This document shows, in pieces, positions 10,579-22,672 of a DNA stretch of 64,000 nt. The notes below the pieces were generated by a model. That model searched no databases, was not told the DNA's origin, and saw nothing but the letters and a program-made list of their open reading frames with translations. The stretch lies in assembly GCA_963556145.1 (NCBI GenBank), contig OY744470.1, positions 4,960,001 to 5,024,000 on the forward strand, given 5' to 3'. The position numbers were made by a program, and so were the translations under genes. This DNA comes from Hygrocybe punicea (lineage: Eukaryota; Basidiomycota; Agaricomycetes; Agaricales; Hygrophoraceae). How positions within the stretch are numbered: the stretch's first letter is position 1; each line of letters starts with the position of its first letter.

Positions 10579-12576
10579 TCAGAAATACACGAAGAAGAAA
10601 AATGACGAAATGACGAAACCTTCAGTGAGAATATCTTCGACATCCCCCTCAACGTCCGTCAGGTCTCTACTGGCCCTCTCTACCGCCCGCGCTTCCTCCT
10701 CCGTCTCGTTTTCTCTGCCCTGTGGTACAATTACAAACCCTGACAGCTCTTTCATATTAGGCATGGTCCCGATTTTGCCCACAGTTTCGAAAACAACAAG
10801 AGCAGCGAGAACTCCAACATGCACGCCGAGATTTTTGCCAGAGTTCTTCAGAACCCCACTGAGGGGAAGCAGGGCGAAGATGATCGCGGAACTGTTCGGA
10901 AGTGGTTAGGTAAAGAAATTTAAAAATACAATACAATAAAGAGGGACATTACACAAGTCGCATCGTAAGGCGAACGTCCGACGAGATACAGCTGGAGCCA
11001 GGCGCATCTAGGTTCTTGTGCATCCACCCGATGAGGGCGAGACAGAGAACAGCGGTTGACAAGCCCCCGCTGAAATACCAACGCACGCCCTGACTCGGTA
11101 CGTTGGCACTCTGAACGAGAAACTTCATGGAAGCACTCCAGAGGATGAGACCACAGCAAAACGGGAAATGAAGGACATTCGTGGACAATGCGCTGAACCA
11201 GTGCCGACGGAGGGCATGGATGTACGTCTGCGATACGTCTTGATCGAAGTACAGCCAGCAGAGGAGGTACGCTGAGATGAGGCCCATCTGTTCTCGGAAC
11301 CAAACTGTGAGACCGGAGAGTTTACGACTCAAGTGATAAACTGACGACAGCCCGGAAGAATTCCCTTTGAAGGCCGGTCTCAGGGGAGGCCACCTTGTAG
11401 ATCAACTGCAAATGTTGGTGTTTCAGCGGAGAGGGCTAGAGACCATCGATGGATCGTACACTTAGGACAGCCTCAAGTAATTAATCAATACAGGTTCAGC
11501 ATAGAATACAGTGTGGAAAGCATACTTCTCCAAGCACAATGATGATGAACTGACTGGTTCTCTCGATGTGATGCCTGTAGTTATGTTAGAGAAGATGTGT
11601 GGGAGCGAACAGTGCAGTTGCACCCACTCAATATTCAGCGCGGGCATATAGGGAGATCCTGATTGTGGCCCTGCAGACTTGGCACGCCAACGATTCCACT
11701 GAAGACACAGGCCGAGGGTATATCTCATCAACAACTCGACCAGCATTCCCAAGGTTAACAAAATCCAGACAACATTCTCCGACCGAACCCATATCAAGGG
11801 AACATACAGAGATGACTGGACAAAGAGGCCTGAGGGGAGTGGTGGTAAGATTGCTTGATATCCGTGCAAGGGGGGGTGACATACCAAGGGCCGTGGTTAA
11901 TATCGAAGATCGAAATTTTGGAAGGTAGATGGAATATACTAGGTGTTGGATCGACCGGAGTGTTCGTGCAACGATGAAGAAGAGAACCGTCGAGCGAAGA
12001 GTGGAAAACGGAGGATCTGAAGTAATATCCCCGGGGCGAATTTGGCTGGGGAAGACCATAGCGGAAGCATTTGCGCTATATCCCAATAGTAAGGCCATGT
12101 TAAGTAAAATGTAGAGACGCTGAATTATCTGCAACGCAAAGACTTTGGGCAGTGTTCATCAGGCGAAAACGCAAATCGATCGTACGTCATCAGTCCCGGA
12201 ACTGTGGTGCATTGAGAAGCAAGATTGGTGGACGACCAACAGGGCACTCACGTATTCAGGAAAGTTCTCGTGTCTTGCCAAATTGTCCAGGATGGGAAGA
12301 AAAGCACTATCTGCCAATTCTGTGTCAGTCGAAAGTAGGCGGAACCCACAAAGCGACGGACGAATTTTGCAACATTGAGGCTGGAGAATTCTTCGGTCGC
12401 ACCATCTGCAAGCTGGTGTATGATTCCAACGAAAATGAGGTCAAAGAAGAGCTTTGGGGTTTACATTATTGCAAGTTCATGACTGAAAGCTTGAGAGGAG
12501 GAATTACCTCGGAACGGCTAGGTTCTCTCTCTTCCCGCTCGCGCCAGATTGAGCCATCTTTCATGTACTGTCTCAT
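10579..12576 (-). CDS. LtrA-family (low temperature requirement A-like) multi-pass membrane protein, nine exons
   Basis: This is an integral membrane protein of the LtrA family; its biochemical role in fungi is not established. The spliced product contains DGSIWREREEREPSRSE-LFFDLIFVGIIHQL near the N-terminus, GYSANAS, the family motif IERTSQFIIIVLGE, and ISAYLLCWLYFDQD with IHALRRHW toward the C-terminus. Introns read on the minus strand and kept in frame are 12452-12507, 12202-12251, 12129-12185, 11830-11884, 11575-11627, 11406-11525, 11288-11345 and 10892-10952. All are GT-AG, and most are 50-61 bp. Exon 3 (12186-12201) is a 16-nt micro-exon. From the Met codon at 12574-12576 the product is about 495 residues. 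The frame is open to 12654, so the true start may lie further upstream in an exon I cannot place. No disabling change is seen. Confidence 0.85.
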
Positions 12577-12654
12577 TACTGGTTTCCTGAATAGTTTTCG
12601 CCATCCAAAAGGTTTGGGGTGTGTTTTAGGCTTTTCGTCTACGAAGTTGATCAA

Positions 12655-13827
12655 CTGTCGCGAGCATGGGTTTCAACGACAACCAGAAGAAGCAATAAAG
12701 GCGGACTAACACCTTGGCGGGTTGGACCGCCTTTCTTGGTTGTACGCGAGTATATCGGTGTCACTGTAGGAGTAAGAGTGGACATTGGGCTCAGGGTCCA
12801 TTCGGATTTCCTGGCCAACCCTGAGCTCGTTGGAGTCGTGAGTACTTCGTGAGTGCACAAATAAGTTCGCTACGCTGGTATCTCAAGACTTTCAAAAGTT
12901 TTATTTGATTTTCTCTGTGTTGACTTCTAGGCCTGTCCACCAGTGAACAACTTCTATAAGTCACGTGTGTACGAGCACGCCATAGCACCTCACCGCGCTG
13001 AGTTTAAACGACGCGCAGAGAATATAAAGGAACAGTCTTGATTTCGTTGTCCATCTTTTCCTTGACCCCATCCCTCTTGTCCTCGCCAACCAGCTCTGTC
13101 CATCGTTTTACCCGTCCTCCAGCCTGAGCGTCGTGCCAGTGGTACTAGCAACCTGTTCTGTCTTTGTTGTAGCTTCCCGAGCCACCTGTAAACCAGTTCA
13201 AACTGCTCCGTTCTGCCCCCATCACGCCAATCTGGCTCGTCCAACCTCCTTCGTCCCATGACATTGGAGCCCGCTCATCTGACCTCGCCGTTCGGATCAT
13301 CTCGCCTTCGATGGGATCTCATCGCCTCCGCCTCCCTCCGTCGTCTGCCAAACCCGTTCGAAGTTCGAATTATCAATCATTTTGCTCTGGCTTTGGGTGA
13401 CGCTCCACTAGGACTCAATCTATCCAGCTCTGGCTTCGTCAAGGCCTGATCCAAACCCCGCTGTCGTGCGACAACTCCGCATAACAAGCTCCGGTTCGCT
13501 CCGTATTTGCTTATCGCCCTGCCCTGTCCTCGTTACGTCCAACGATCCTCTTATCCTCCAATTTCAAAAAATGTGATTCTGTTGCAACCGGGCGATGGCT
13601 TCCAGGGCTAGCCAGTCGCACGCTGAACACGTTTGGAGGGACGTCTTAGCTTGAGTGGGCCGAAATCTTATTGTCATATTGTACGTATGATCTAATTTGC
13701 GATATAAATGGCACCACAAGTGCCCAGTTTCATTGAACCCGACGTTCCTTGTCCGCGCCTCTTTAAGTCCGATTTTTTCCCCTCCACTTTTTTCCCTTGT
13801 GTGATTCTGTGAAAGTCCTTGCCCCCA
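12655..13827. other. Divergent intergenic region between the LtrA-like and EgtB-like genes
   Basis: It carries CT-rich tracts typical of fungal promoters and two TATA-like boxes (TATAAA at 13023 and 13703). A 63-codon frame starts at 13258 downstream of the first box, but it has no recognisable features, so I do not call it a gene. Confidence 0.4.
13703..13708 (+). promoter_or_regulatory. TATA box candidate for the EgtB-like gene
   Basis: TATAAA lies in the context GATATAAATGG, 125 bp before the predicted start codon at 13828. It is followed by a pyrimidine-rich stretch, a usual fungal core-promoter arrangement. Confidence 0.4.
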
Positions 13828-16374
13828 ATGTCGACAACGTCCTCACCTCTCTACTCCCCGGCAACGTCCACCCACTCCACAACGCCAACAACGCTGTCCG
13901 CTTCGTCCTCTGACGTGGGCCCCGGGTCTCCCACGTCCTCTCTCACGGATGTCGAGGCGGATATCCCTTCATCTAGGTACGTATTCCTTCCGAACGGGTA
14001 CTGGACCGATGTTCGTGCCCTACGTGCCCTTCGTGCTGTGGAAGGGACCATCATCGTATTGGTAGTGCGGCAAGCCGGAGAACAGAAGCCTGTCGAGGGT
14101 AGAGGTACCTTTGTGCGGAGGGCGTTGAGCTCTGCAAGGGATGCAGGGTTGTGGGCTGCCTTGGGGACGCCGTGGGGCAAAGAATGGGAAGATTTTGATG
14201 GTTAGTCTCTCTTAGCTACTTCGTCGGTAATATACCCTGCATCAATGTTCTGGTCTCACTGACACATATAGCTCTGGGACGTGAAGGCAAAGAGATGCCC
14301 TACTTTGCATCTGGAGGAAACGATTCGTCTGATTTTATGGACGTTTGTTCGGCCGAGGACGACGACGGCGAGCCTATCGTACGTTGTTACCCCGCCAATT
14401 CCTCTATTTCCCCTCACAGCGTGACACAGACAACAACCGCTGCCGTAATGCGCGCATTCGCCCTTGCGTCCCTACGCTCCATTGTGCGTATCCCGTCATA
14501 TTGCGGGCGTTATGCCTTGCACGTCCTTGAGCAGCCCAGCGTCGCCTTCCTGCCTCCCCGCGGTTCTCTCATCCTCCCTGCCAGCCTCGCGCATAGCGGA
14601 GGAGATGAAGATGAAGACGGCTTTATCACGGACGGCTGTTTATACGGTGTGCCGTCGCCTACTGAGTGGCGCGAGTTGTGGGCCACCTGGGACCTGGTGA
14701 CGCTGGGGATGATTCCTCATGAGATGCTCTTGCAAAAACCCATTGACCTGAGGCATAAATGCCTGTTCTATACTGGCCACATACCGACGTCAGTAACCCA
14801 TGTCTTTTGGTCCAGTGTTTGATCAGAAGTGAAAAGATCTTTTGGAACAGGTTCGTGGATATGTTGCTGAGCAAGGCGATCGGTGGGCCAGCGACAGAAC
14901 CAAAATACTTTTGGGACATTTTTGAGCGGGGTATCGATCCCCATGTTGACGATCCTCACAGCTGTCATCACGTAGGTAGATTTTTTTGTCTGGTTATTAT
15001 TACATTCTTCTGACCATCTTCAGTCACACTCTGATGTTCCGGATGCAGATGAAGACTGGCCGACACTGGCGGCTGTCCTTGCGTTCCGTGACGGAGTGCG
15101 GGCGCGGCTGATGCGGCTGTACCATGAATTGTTAAACGGCGAGCGCGTGGTTACTCGCAACATCGCACGAACGCTCGTGATGACACTCGAGCACGAGGGG
15201 TTCCATGTTGAGGTGCGTGTGTTTTCTTGTCTCCTCCCCCTCTTCTACCGTGTGTGAAGCTAAGCAAGCATACGAATTACAACAGACATTGCTTTACATG
15301 CTAATTCAGCGTGCGGGCACTGGAACGGTCCCCCCGCCGGGATTCACGCAGCCGCCTTGGACACTCCTCGTGACGCAGTGGAACATGGCTCCTGAGCCGA
15401 CCCTGCCTCTACCTGCCCTGGGACCCGCCACTGTCGTCTTGGGGCATGAAGATTCTGAGGCAGATGACTTCGGCGTGCTCGCACGGAAGGTGCGTGGGCA
15501 CGAGTTCGGGTGGGACAACGAGAGCCCGCCGCGGAGGTTGGCGGTCGGTTCCTTCAGGGCGGAGTGGAGACCTGTGAGCAATCGCGAATATCTGAAGTTC
15601 TGGGAGGCGGGTGGGAGAAAACTCGACATGCCGAAGAGCTGGGTCGAGGAGGGTGGAGAGGTAAAGGTGAGGATTGATTTGTCTTCTGTGTTGGCGAGGC
15701 GGGACTGATGATATGTGGCTATACAGGTGCGGACATTGTATGGACCCGTTGCAATGGCAGTTGCACAGCATTGGCCAGTTCTTACCGCGTATGATGACTT
15801 GGCAGAGTATGCGCGCATGAAAGGGGGGAGGCTCCCAACCGAGCCAGAATTGCGCCTGTTCCTGGATACGTACGAGGTAGGCCACGAGGGTGGTGCTAAT
15901 GTCGGTTTCAGGAACTGGCATCCTGTTCCGTGAGTAAACATTTGGTGGGTACCGAGCTGAACAATAATATTATTTGCATCGCATCCTGGTAGTGCAACGA
16001 TGGGGCTAGCCGAAAATAGGGGCAGGGGGTCGAATGGGGGTGTTTGGGAGTGGACGAGCACGTTGTTCGACAGGCACGAGGGGCTCGTGCCGACAAACCT
16101 TTTCACCGGGTGCGTCTCCCACTGGTATCGGCCTTGCATGTCAAGAAGTTGACTGCATCTGGATAGGTACTCCGTTGATTTTTTCGACACAAAACATCAC
16201 GTTGTTGTGAGTGGTTCGTTTTTTTTTTGAGTGAATTGACTGTTATTGCGATCGCAGCTCGGAGCGTCGTATGCTACCATCCCACGCCTCGCTAGCCGTC
16301 GTACACTCCGTAATTTCTACCAACATAACTATCCTTATGCTTGGGTTGGCGCAAGGGTCGTCTATGATTTGTGA
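13828..16374 (+). CDS. EgtB-like DinB/FGE-sulfatase domain protein (ergothioneine-type sulfoxide synthase or paralogue), nine exons
   Basis: The likely role is a non-haem-iron enzyme of the EgtB type, which in ergothioneine synthesis joins trimethylhistidine to a thiol with oxygen. The N-terminal half has a DinB-like helical domain: TKP-like QKPIDLRHKCLFYTGHIPT, then LEHEGFHVETLLYML, carrying the His residues expected for iron. The C-terminal half is an FGE-sulfatase fold: FGWDNESPPR, GGRLPTEPELR, GANVGFRNWHPVP, VWEWTST, GASYATIPR and the terminal YPYAWVGARVVYD. Introns are 14201-14271, 14789-14850, 14972-15023, 15213-15285, 15667-15726, 15930-15992, 16110-16166 and 16207-16257; the spliced length is about 685 residues. 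No methyltransferase domain is present, unlike fungal Egt1 fusions. The region around 14380-14600 aligns poorly with my memory of the family and may hide another intron. Confidence 0.85.
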
Positions 16375-17790
16375 AACAAGGAAGCCAACAGAAAAGAATT
16401 TTGAACGAATACCCTCGCTGGTGCAGAGGAACCATGTTGCAAGTGGCTAAAGCTTACTTACCATGATCTAGATATATCTTATGATAGATATCCTAACGAT
16501 GGTCCGACTGTTTCTGTTGAACATTGTTAAAGAGATTGTCAAGAGGGGACAAGCGTGAGGATGGTACAGAACATGACGGACCATCGCCAGAACAGACATC
16601 TCGTCTCTAGTAACACTCAAACAGGCTCCGAATCGGCGATTCCGCGTCAGGCCTATGGGCTTTCGGATGTGCCTTTTACTTGAACTGGGGCTACTGTAAC
16701 CCGAGGCCCTGAGGATACTAGGCCCCGAACTGACCGATCTGGTCCTATGGAGGTGGACGGAGTGAGTTTAGCTGATGCTCAATCTCTGCCGCAGCAAAAG
16801 AAAACAACGGCAATGGGATCGATGGCTAACTTAAGTGATTCCGGGCTTGGTGCGAGCATTCCTAGAAGTCGAGATTGGTGTCTGCGATTGCCGCCCTGCT
16901 GCATTGCAATTATTACTTCGTGGTGTTTTCGCTGGGCCATGCCTTCCTTGGCTGTTGACATCAGTCTGCTCAAGTTTGCACAGCAACTTTTCGTCCATGT
17001 ACAGCCCCGAATATTAATGTGACTGCTTTTTCTGATGCGATAGAGGCTGCTCTTGCCGACCAAAGGGTACACAAAAGTTCAGCATGGTTTCTCTTTTTTC
17101 CTGCCCGAGTCACTGATCCTTGTGAACTATAGGGCAGTCTCCGCAGACGCTTTGGTACAGCTCTGCATTGGTTTGGTGTCTTTGAATAATAATGTGAAGC
17201 TGTACAACAAGATGTGGATTTGGCTCGAAAAGATATATGTAATGTGGTGCTTTTTCAAATATAACAATTTCACAACACTACTGCTTGATCAGACGATAGG
17301 AGCGAGGCTGTGGTTCTAAATTTGAGGAAAGGAGTCGCCAAGAGGAGTCGTCCATCACTGTGGTTGGTGTGGTATTTTCCTACGATTGCCATATTTTCGA
17401 CGACAACGCAGTCGTTGTTACATGGATGCCATCCTCTGCGAAGAACAATGAAAAGGTCAGAAAATGCAGGATTTTAGGTGTCATATACTTCAGAGCCTTT
17501 TGGTCATGGTGGTACGACCTTTGTTGCCCCTGGGCGAAGCAATGATTTATATATTGCCATAATCATCACATGACTTATTGGGATCGCGAGCGGTGTCACC
17601 GGGGTTACCACCGGGCTATGATGGTCACCCGTATCGAAGGCCTTGACCCACCATTATAAGCCGACGTTTCCATGTTTTTCAGGATTTCCATTCCTTCTCT
17701 TTCCTTACCCCCGGTCGGGCCAAAGCAGGGCTTTTTTTCTTCTTTCGCTTTCTTTCGGTCGAGTTCATTTACGATCTTGACTTCCCAACC
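16375..17790. other. Intergenic stretch without an assignable gene
   Basis: Open frames at 16747-17319 show no family signature on either strand. The composition resembles the gene island more than the flanking mobile DNA, so this may be an eroded gene. A TATA-like TATAAG at 17655-17660 precedes the next predicted gene. Confidence 0.35.
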
Positions 17791-18397
17791 ATGTCTCGTT
17801 CTGTCATGTAGGCGGAATCTCTGGTTAATGTTCTGTCAGCATTCATTGATTTTACTCTTGCTTCGCTGCAGTATGTCAATCACGCGCCGTGCTGCATCCA
17901 TGCCGCCAATGACTGTAGCCGTTGTATCGGCTGTAGTAGGAGGAGCCGTTGTCGTCACCCTCTTCGTGTGCTTGACGGTGTGGCTGTATCGAAAACGGCA
18001 CATTGCCAATCAAGACGAGGAGGCCGCCCATATAATCGCAGAACCGCAAGATTCTAAACGCAAAGATTTTCGCCAACTGCACCAGCTCCAGCTGCCTAAA
18101 GTGGCACGTCTCGCTTCCCCGTCATTCCGCTCGGTGAGGAAGATGTTCCCCAATACGGCACCAGTCCAATCGAATGAGAAGGACCTGAGCATATCCCCGC
18201 CGCCCCGATCTTCGGTTTGGCGAGGGAAACAATGGGTCACAGTGACTCGGCCGAAACCTCCCGCGAGCCCACGCAACCCGATTTCTGAAAAGATGGTGGT
18301 TAAGGAGCCGCAGAAAAAGTCCAGGGTGCAGACTCTGCAGAGGTTGAGCGTTTTGATCTCGAAGATGAAGTCGGAGTTTATGGACGTGGAGTTGTGA
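17791..18397 (+). CDS. Small single-pass membrane protein, unknown function
   Basis: A short first exon (17791-17807, beginning ATGTCTCG) splices over a 64-bp GT-AG intron (17808-17871) into a frame ending at 18397, giving about 180 residues. It has one strong membrane segment (VAVVSAVVGGAVVVTLFVCL) followed at once by a basic stop-transfer sequence (YRKRHI). A long, polar cytoplasm-like tail follows, rich in Ser, Pro, Lys and Arg, with VWRGKQWVTV in the middle. There is no clear signal peptide. TATAAG lies about 130 bp upstream. The frame could also start at the ATG at 17873. I do not recognise the family. Confidence 0.45.
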
Positions 18398-18580
18398 GAG
18401 TGAGAGAGAGATCCTGTCTGTCACCCAGAAGAGAGAGGATTTAAACCAAGGAGAATCACCACAGCTAGGACGTATCCTTTATTAAATAATTATTTCAATG
18501 TTGTAAATATTATTATCTAACTTATCCTGCTTTGATCTCCGATCGGATGTATCCGCAACGGCTCGCTTTTTCGACGTCGC

Positions 18581-19538
18581 ATGGGTCTGTCTGGCCGACG
18601 AGAAAAGCAGCGTATTCCGGCGGACCCAAGGAACCTCTGTTGGGCCAATGGTGTGTAGTGCCGTACATTTCGTCTTTAATTCATACATAATCAAAGTCTA
18701 GACACCGCAAAATTCGGTCACAGTTACCTCTCGAAGCTGGGCTGGCATCCATCTCAAGGACTGGGAGTTTCTGGCGACGGACGTGCATCCCACATCAAGG
18801 TCTCACATAAGTTGGATATGCTTGGCATCGGGGCGGCACAGCAACGAGAACCGATTGGTGTCGCTTGGAAGCAAAACACGGAGTTTGAGGACGTGTTAAA
18901 ACGACTGAACGAGAGTGTCGGTGTCGATAATACTCAGGGGGGCGAGGGGGAAAGTGAATATGAGTTGAAAGGTGATGGTCGTAAGGAAGAGATTGACAGC
19001 AACAAGCGCGTGCGAAGGATGTGTGCGGAAGACGGTGGGGATGATGATAAGCCAAAAAGTAAGCGGAACAAGTCCAAGGAGAAGGGGCGCCCGGAAACGA
19101 AACACAAGAATAAGAAAGTGTTGGACGGTAAAACAGTTTCGCCGACAGCTCTTGTTCCTGTCAAGAATCGCCTGCCTCCCTTGAGGGCGTAAGGATCTCT
19201 GGTCTTTTCTTTAAATTTTTTATATTCACGTCTCTCGGATTTCTCAAATTTCCAGACATCGAGCGCGAGCCATTGCCTCCAAAAGCCTCGCCTCAAAATC
19301 AGCCACTGCTCTTTCCGAGATTCTCGGTATATCACCAACCATGCAACCCTCGTCCAGTCTGTCATCAGCATCTGGCGTGGTAACGGACCCGTCACCGTTC
19401 GACAAGATAACCACCTCCACCAAGAGCGCTGCTGACTACTTCAAGGATAGACTGTCGTCTAAAGCCAGCTTCCTGTCTACCCCTTCATCGAAGCCGACGT
19501 TTGAACAGACTTCTCGGAGAGGACTCGGGGCCGCTTGA
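18581..19538 (+). CDS. PXR1: PinX1/Pxr1-type G-patch protein (rRNA/snoRNA maturation, telomerase regulation)
   Basis: Three exons (18581-18650, 18702-19188, 19256-19538) joined over GT-AG introns of 51 and 67 bp give about 279 residues. The N-terminus (MGLSGRREKQRIPADPRN) and the G-patch that follows (FGHSYLSKLGWHPSQGLG, then HIKVSHKLDMLGIG) are characteristic of the family. After GVAWKQNTEFEDVLKRLN comes a highly charged Lys/Glu-rich linker with nuclear-localisation character. Last is the conserved RAHRARAIASK segment, followed by STKSAADYFKDRL, the DYF-type motif near the end. In yeast Pxr1 acts in the nucleolus in pre-rRNA processing and box C/D snoRNA maturation and can inhibit telomerase; the same role is inferred here. 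The gene looks intact. Confidence 0.9.
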
Positions 19539-20311
19539 AGATTGTGACTTCCTTCTTGTTGTCTTTCCTTAGTGTGGTCACAATTCAAGCTCCAGGCTTT
19601 TGTAATAAAGAAACGACAACGTGAAGCCAAAGCGTCTTACAACATGGTCTCACTCTGAAATAGCATGTCGCTTCAATTCCATGTATCGCGGTAGTGGCCA
19701 GCATCGTTGTCTGACCTGTCGAATTGGCGACCAGGGGCAGCCAGGTTGGTTGATCCCTCTACACTTCCCAAACTACCGCCGTTAAATTCTGTGAGGAGTA
19801 TCATAAACGAACATAGGGCTATCGGTACGCTCCTCCCAGAGTTTATGTCCCGTATCACACCCAATTCGTTCAAAAACTCTTCCCACACATCACCCGTGGG
19901 CAAGATTGCTGTTAATCTCAGCAGGCATGCAACCGGAGATGAGGATGAATCCGAATGATATCAGCGGGACTCACAACATCTTAGCTAGAATGCCGTTGGA
20001 TGTTGCAATGCAGCCTGAAAGCGTCATGACCTGAAGTTCTGGGCTCTGGGCACAAGGGTGATGGACCCCCTTTCAGTCTCGTCATGGCTAAGACTGTGAA
20101 AAAATGTATCTCCGAGTGCGTCGGTTGCCTCTCTCTGATGGAGAGTGCCTTAAGCGCTGGAGGAAGGCGGAGCAACGCTATGAATTGATCGCTAGGACGT
20201 GGTGAACAATCGACCAGTGGAGGCCATGCCGAGGAGAAACAGAAGCGACTCCCTCTAAAACCCCCAATATTTACTTTCACTTGCGCCAGGGATTCCACAG
20301 GAACTCGCAGT
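19539..20311. other. Intergenic stretch, no assignable gene
   Basis: Short frames on both strands (for example around 19707-19958 and 19981-20298) lack ATG starts or family features. The stretch lies between the 3' ends of the convergent PinX1 and HNH-domain genes. Confidence 0.35.
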
Positions 20312-21214
20312 TCAAGTCAATGACATCTCTAGCCTGCGCACGACAAAGGGACCTCCGAAATAGATAGGAACACGCCATTCATCCACGTCATCGTCATCGA
20401 TATATCTGTCGAACACTTCCACTGTCCCAGAGGCAGCGGAGACCAGAGCAACGGCCAGATGGGGGTTGCAAAGGATCAGGATAGCCAATTGTATTGCCAC
20501 CCTCACCTTGCCCAAACAAGATTTCTTGGCCGCCTTTGAGCTTTATAAGGCAACTCGGAAAAAATATCTCCACTACTCTCGATATGTGAGTGCAAGAAAA
20601 GGACTGTATCTTCGTAGACGCACTTGATGGTCACCGAAAATTGCCTCGATACCCCAAGCAAAAAACTTATCCATCGAATCGCGCACGTTTGTTTCCAGGT
20701 TCAATGCGTCACCTGGATTGTTTACGAGTTCGTGAATGATCTTAGCAGTCAAGACGTCGCCAGTGAAAGTTTCGATTGCATGATGTGTTTGGGTCTAAAT
20801 GCCGTGTAAATGGTGGGAAGGCTTTGCCTGACAGATCAGCTCTAGCCTTCCAGCGTACAGAAAATGGGATGATGTGTGCGTAGCGGGATAACACCGCCCC
20901 TTGAAAGGAAGAAACAACTCGGTGAAACACCTGCGACAACATATAAGCTTGGCCAGTTAGCAAGTCAAACATACCAGGTCTCTCAATGCAGACTGACTCA
21001 GATTAACAGTGGCCTTTTGTAACAACACCGCGATCTCTGCTGTTCGGGAGAAGGATATACGGAATCTTGTGGGGTCTTTTTGCCACCAGGATTTCTGACT
21101 AGAAGATCACAAGTTGAGACTGGCAAGTCTCTTCGTTGAACGAGTTTGAAGAGGCAACTTACGGAATTACCAGATGTGACAAGTAAAGACTTGTGAGATG
21201 GCTAAAGTCGCCAT
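20312..21214 (-). CDS. HNH-nuclease-domain protein of the fungal HNH_2 type (exons partly unresolved)
   Basis: Pieces in order on the minus strand match a fungal family with an HNH core. RFRISFSRTAEIAVLLQKA comes first, then LSRYAHIIPFSVRW, the AHIIP box that contains the central HNH histidine. FTGDVLTAKIIHELVNNPG and DSMDKFFAWGIEAIFG follow, then IKLKGGQEILFGQ. The last part is CNPHLAVALVSAASGTVEVF and the terminal VPIYFGGPFVVRRLEMSL. These lie in different frames and need at least three or four introns; candidate donors and acceptors are visible (for example GTGAGG after LFGQ). A Met at 21212-21214 (MATLAISQVF) is a possible start. The biological role of this family is unknown. A broken gene is possible because I could not join every exon cleanly. 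Confidence 0.55.
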
Positions 21215-21268
21215 GGCGCAACGCGGTTTCCGCCCAGAGCTGAATTCGCGTTTGGGTGGAGCAAACGC

Positions 21269-21678
21269 GTGCAAAACCCGTTCAAAATTCATACCGAGAT
21301 CTGGTCTACTGCTGGCCATCTAACTCTCACCGAGGACGCAACCATCGGCTACGTACGCAGGCTTATGATAAATCAAGCGTTTCCTTCCACCATGAATATT
21401 TGTGAACGCCGTGCCTCGTTAAAAGACTTTGTTGATAATAGGTGCGCGAGCTCTCCACATTCCCTGCATTCCAGACGGTGTGGTCGGACAGAATTTACTT
21501 TCACAACGAGGCGGTAGAAGCTACTAGTAGCCAACTGTACTTCGGAGGCGCGGTGGGTTCCGATTGCTGGTCAATCGATGCGCTTGAGTTGTTCACGCCC
21601 ACGGTCGGGATAGGACGCACTAGTACTGACATTTGGAGTGGTGAGGTTTTGACACAACGACCTTCTACAGTATTATAA
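21269..21678 (+). other. Possible exons of an unrecognised gene
   Basis: Two consecutive open segments (21269-21517 and 21442-21678) encode protein-like sequence, for example FQTVWSDRIYFHNEAVEATS and LYFGGAVGSDCWSIDALELF. No ATG start is certain. I do not recognise the family. It sits head-to-head with the HNH-domain gene. Confidence 0.25.
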
Positions 21679-21826
21679 CGTACAGATTTCCCATACCAGA
21701 ACCCGTTTACCATTGCTTCTCTGATCCCAACATCCACACAAGCTCATCCATTGATATTTGTCAGTGGAACACCTATCAAATACCGTGCTGGCGCCCTTCT
21801 ATCTCTCCCGACTCATAGTCACCTCC

Positions 21827-22398
21827 ATGTCTCATCAGTGGAACGCTCCTTCAAGGCCTGTCTACATCCAACTCCCTACCAGTCCTCACTCCGACATCGC
21901 CGCCCAGAATCATCCTTTTGGCCTCTTGCCCATCTTGATCACACACCAGATGGACGGCAAGCCCATGAATCTCCAGCTGTCCGAGACTCACGCCATAGCC
22001 CTGTACATTGATAGGGTGGCTCCCGAGCCGAGCCTGGAGATCACTCCAGGAGATGGTGTGGGGCGTTCTTGCAAGAGAAGATGTCGGAGTTGGTTAATTT
22101 GACTGCATTTCTAGTTCAGTTGGCGATTTCAAGTTCTCCGAAACAATCCACTCTGTTTGCCTTACTTGTTTTTCACACTTATTTGGCAGGCTTCCCTGCC
22201 ATCGAGCCAAACATCGTCGTCCCTCGTATGAGAGCCGTAGTCGCAGGGAAACCACTCGACAACTCTGATATTCTGAGGCAACGCGCTGTGGGAAAGCTGC
22301 GCACCTTTCTTACTCGCATGGAGCTACCCATGGCTCCCCAAGGCTATGTCTTTGGTGGAGAGAAACTGACTTTCTCCTCTGCCCAGAGTCGTGTCTGA
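21827..22398 (+). pseudogene. Glutathione S-transferase-like gene, probably frameshifted and truncated
   Basis: From the ATG at 21827 the product reads MSHQWNAPSRPVYIQL, then FGLLPILITHQMDG and LSETHAIALYIDRVAPE, which is the thioredoxin-like GST_N pattern with the usual ES-like (SET) glutathione-contact position. A frame change near 22060 leads into LQEKMSELVN, and a further segment, FPAIEPNIVVPRM...RTFLTRMELPMAPQGYVFGG, resembles the start of a GST_C domain. It stops at 22396-22398. I found no clean intron to explain the first frame change, and the C-terminal domain is short. A broken gene is therefore more likely than an intact one. Stress or detoxification function is inferred from family only. 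Confidence 0.5.
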
Positions 22399-22672
22399 AG
22401 GTGTCGGGCTCAGTGACAGGTTCAAGGATTTCATGGCCAAGATGGACAACTTGCAAGTCGCCAAAGATACACGACGCCGGGGCAACCTTACTATACGACA
22501 CAAATTCCATCTTCCCACATCGTTTCGATATTCCCGTGCAAACCCATTGTATGATATTGGCATAACCTGGACACCCCAAACTATAACTGTGAAAAACATA
22601 TTGGACGAGCATTTCGACATAATAACTGAATCCCAAAAGCCAATAATGCAAAAACCACGCTATCCACGCACA

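Noticed and set aside
10530..10580. tRNA-like stretch (CTCTAGCGGTTCGATATCC)
   Set aside because: It resembles a tRNA 5' half, but no T-arm or acceptor pairing follows, so no tRNA gene can be folded.
15306..16190. 294-residue open frame on the minus strand
   Set aside because: It is the antisense shadow of the EgtB-like gene exons; it has no family features and crosses their introns.
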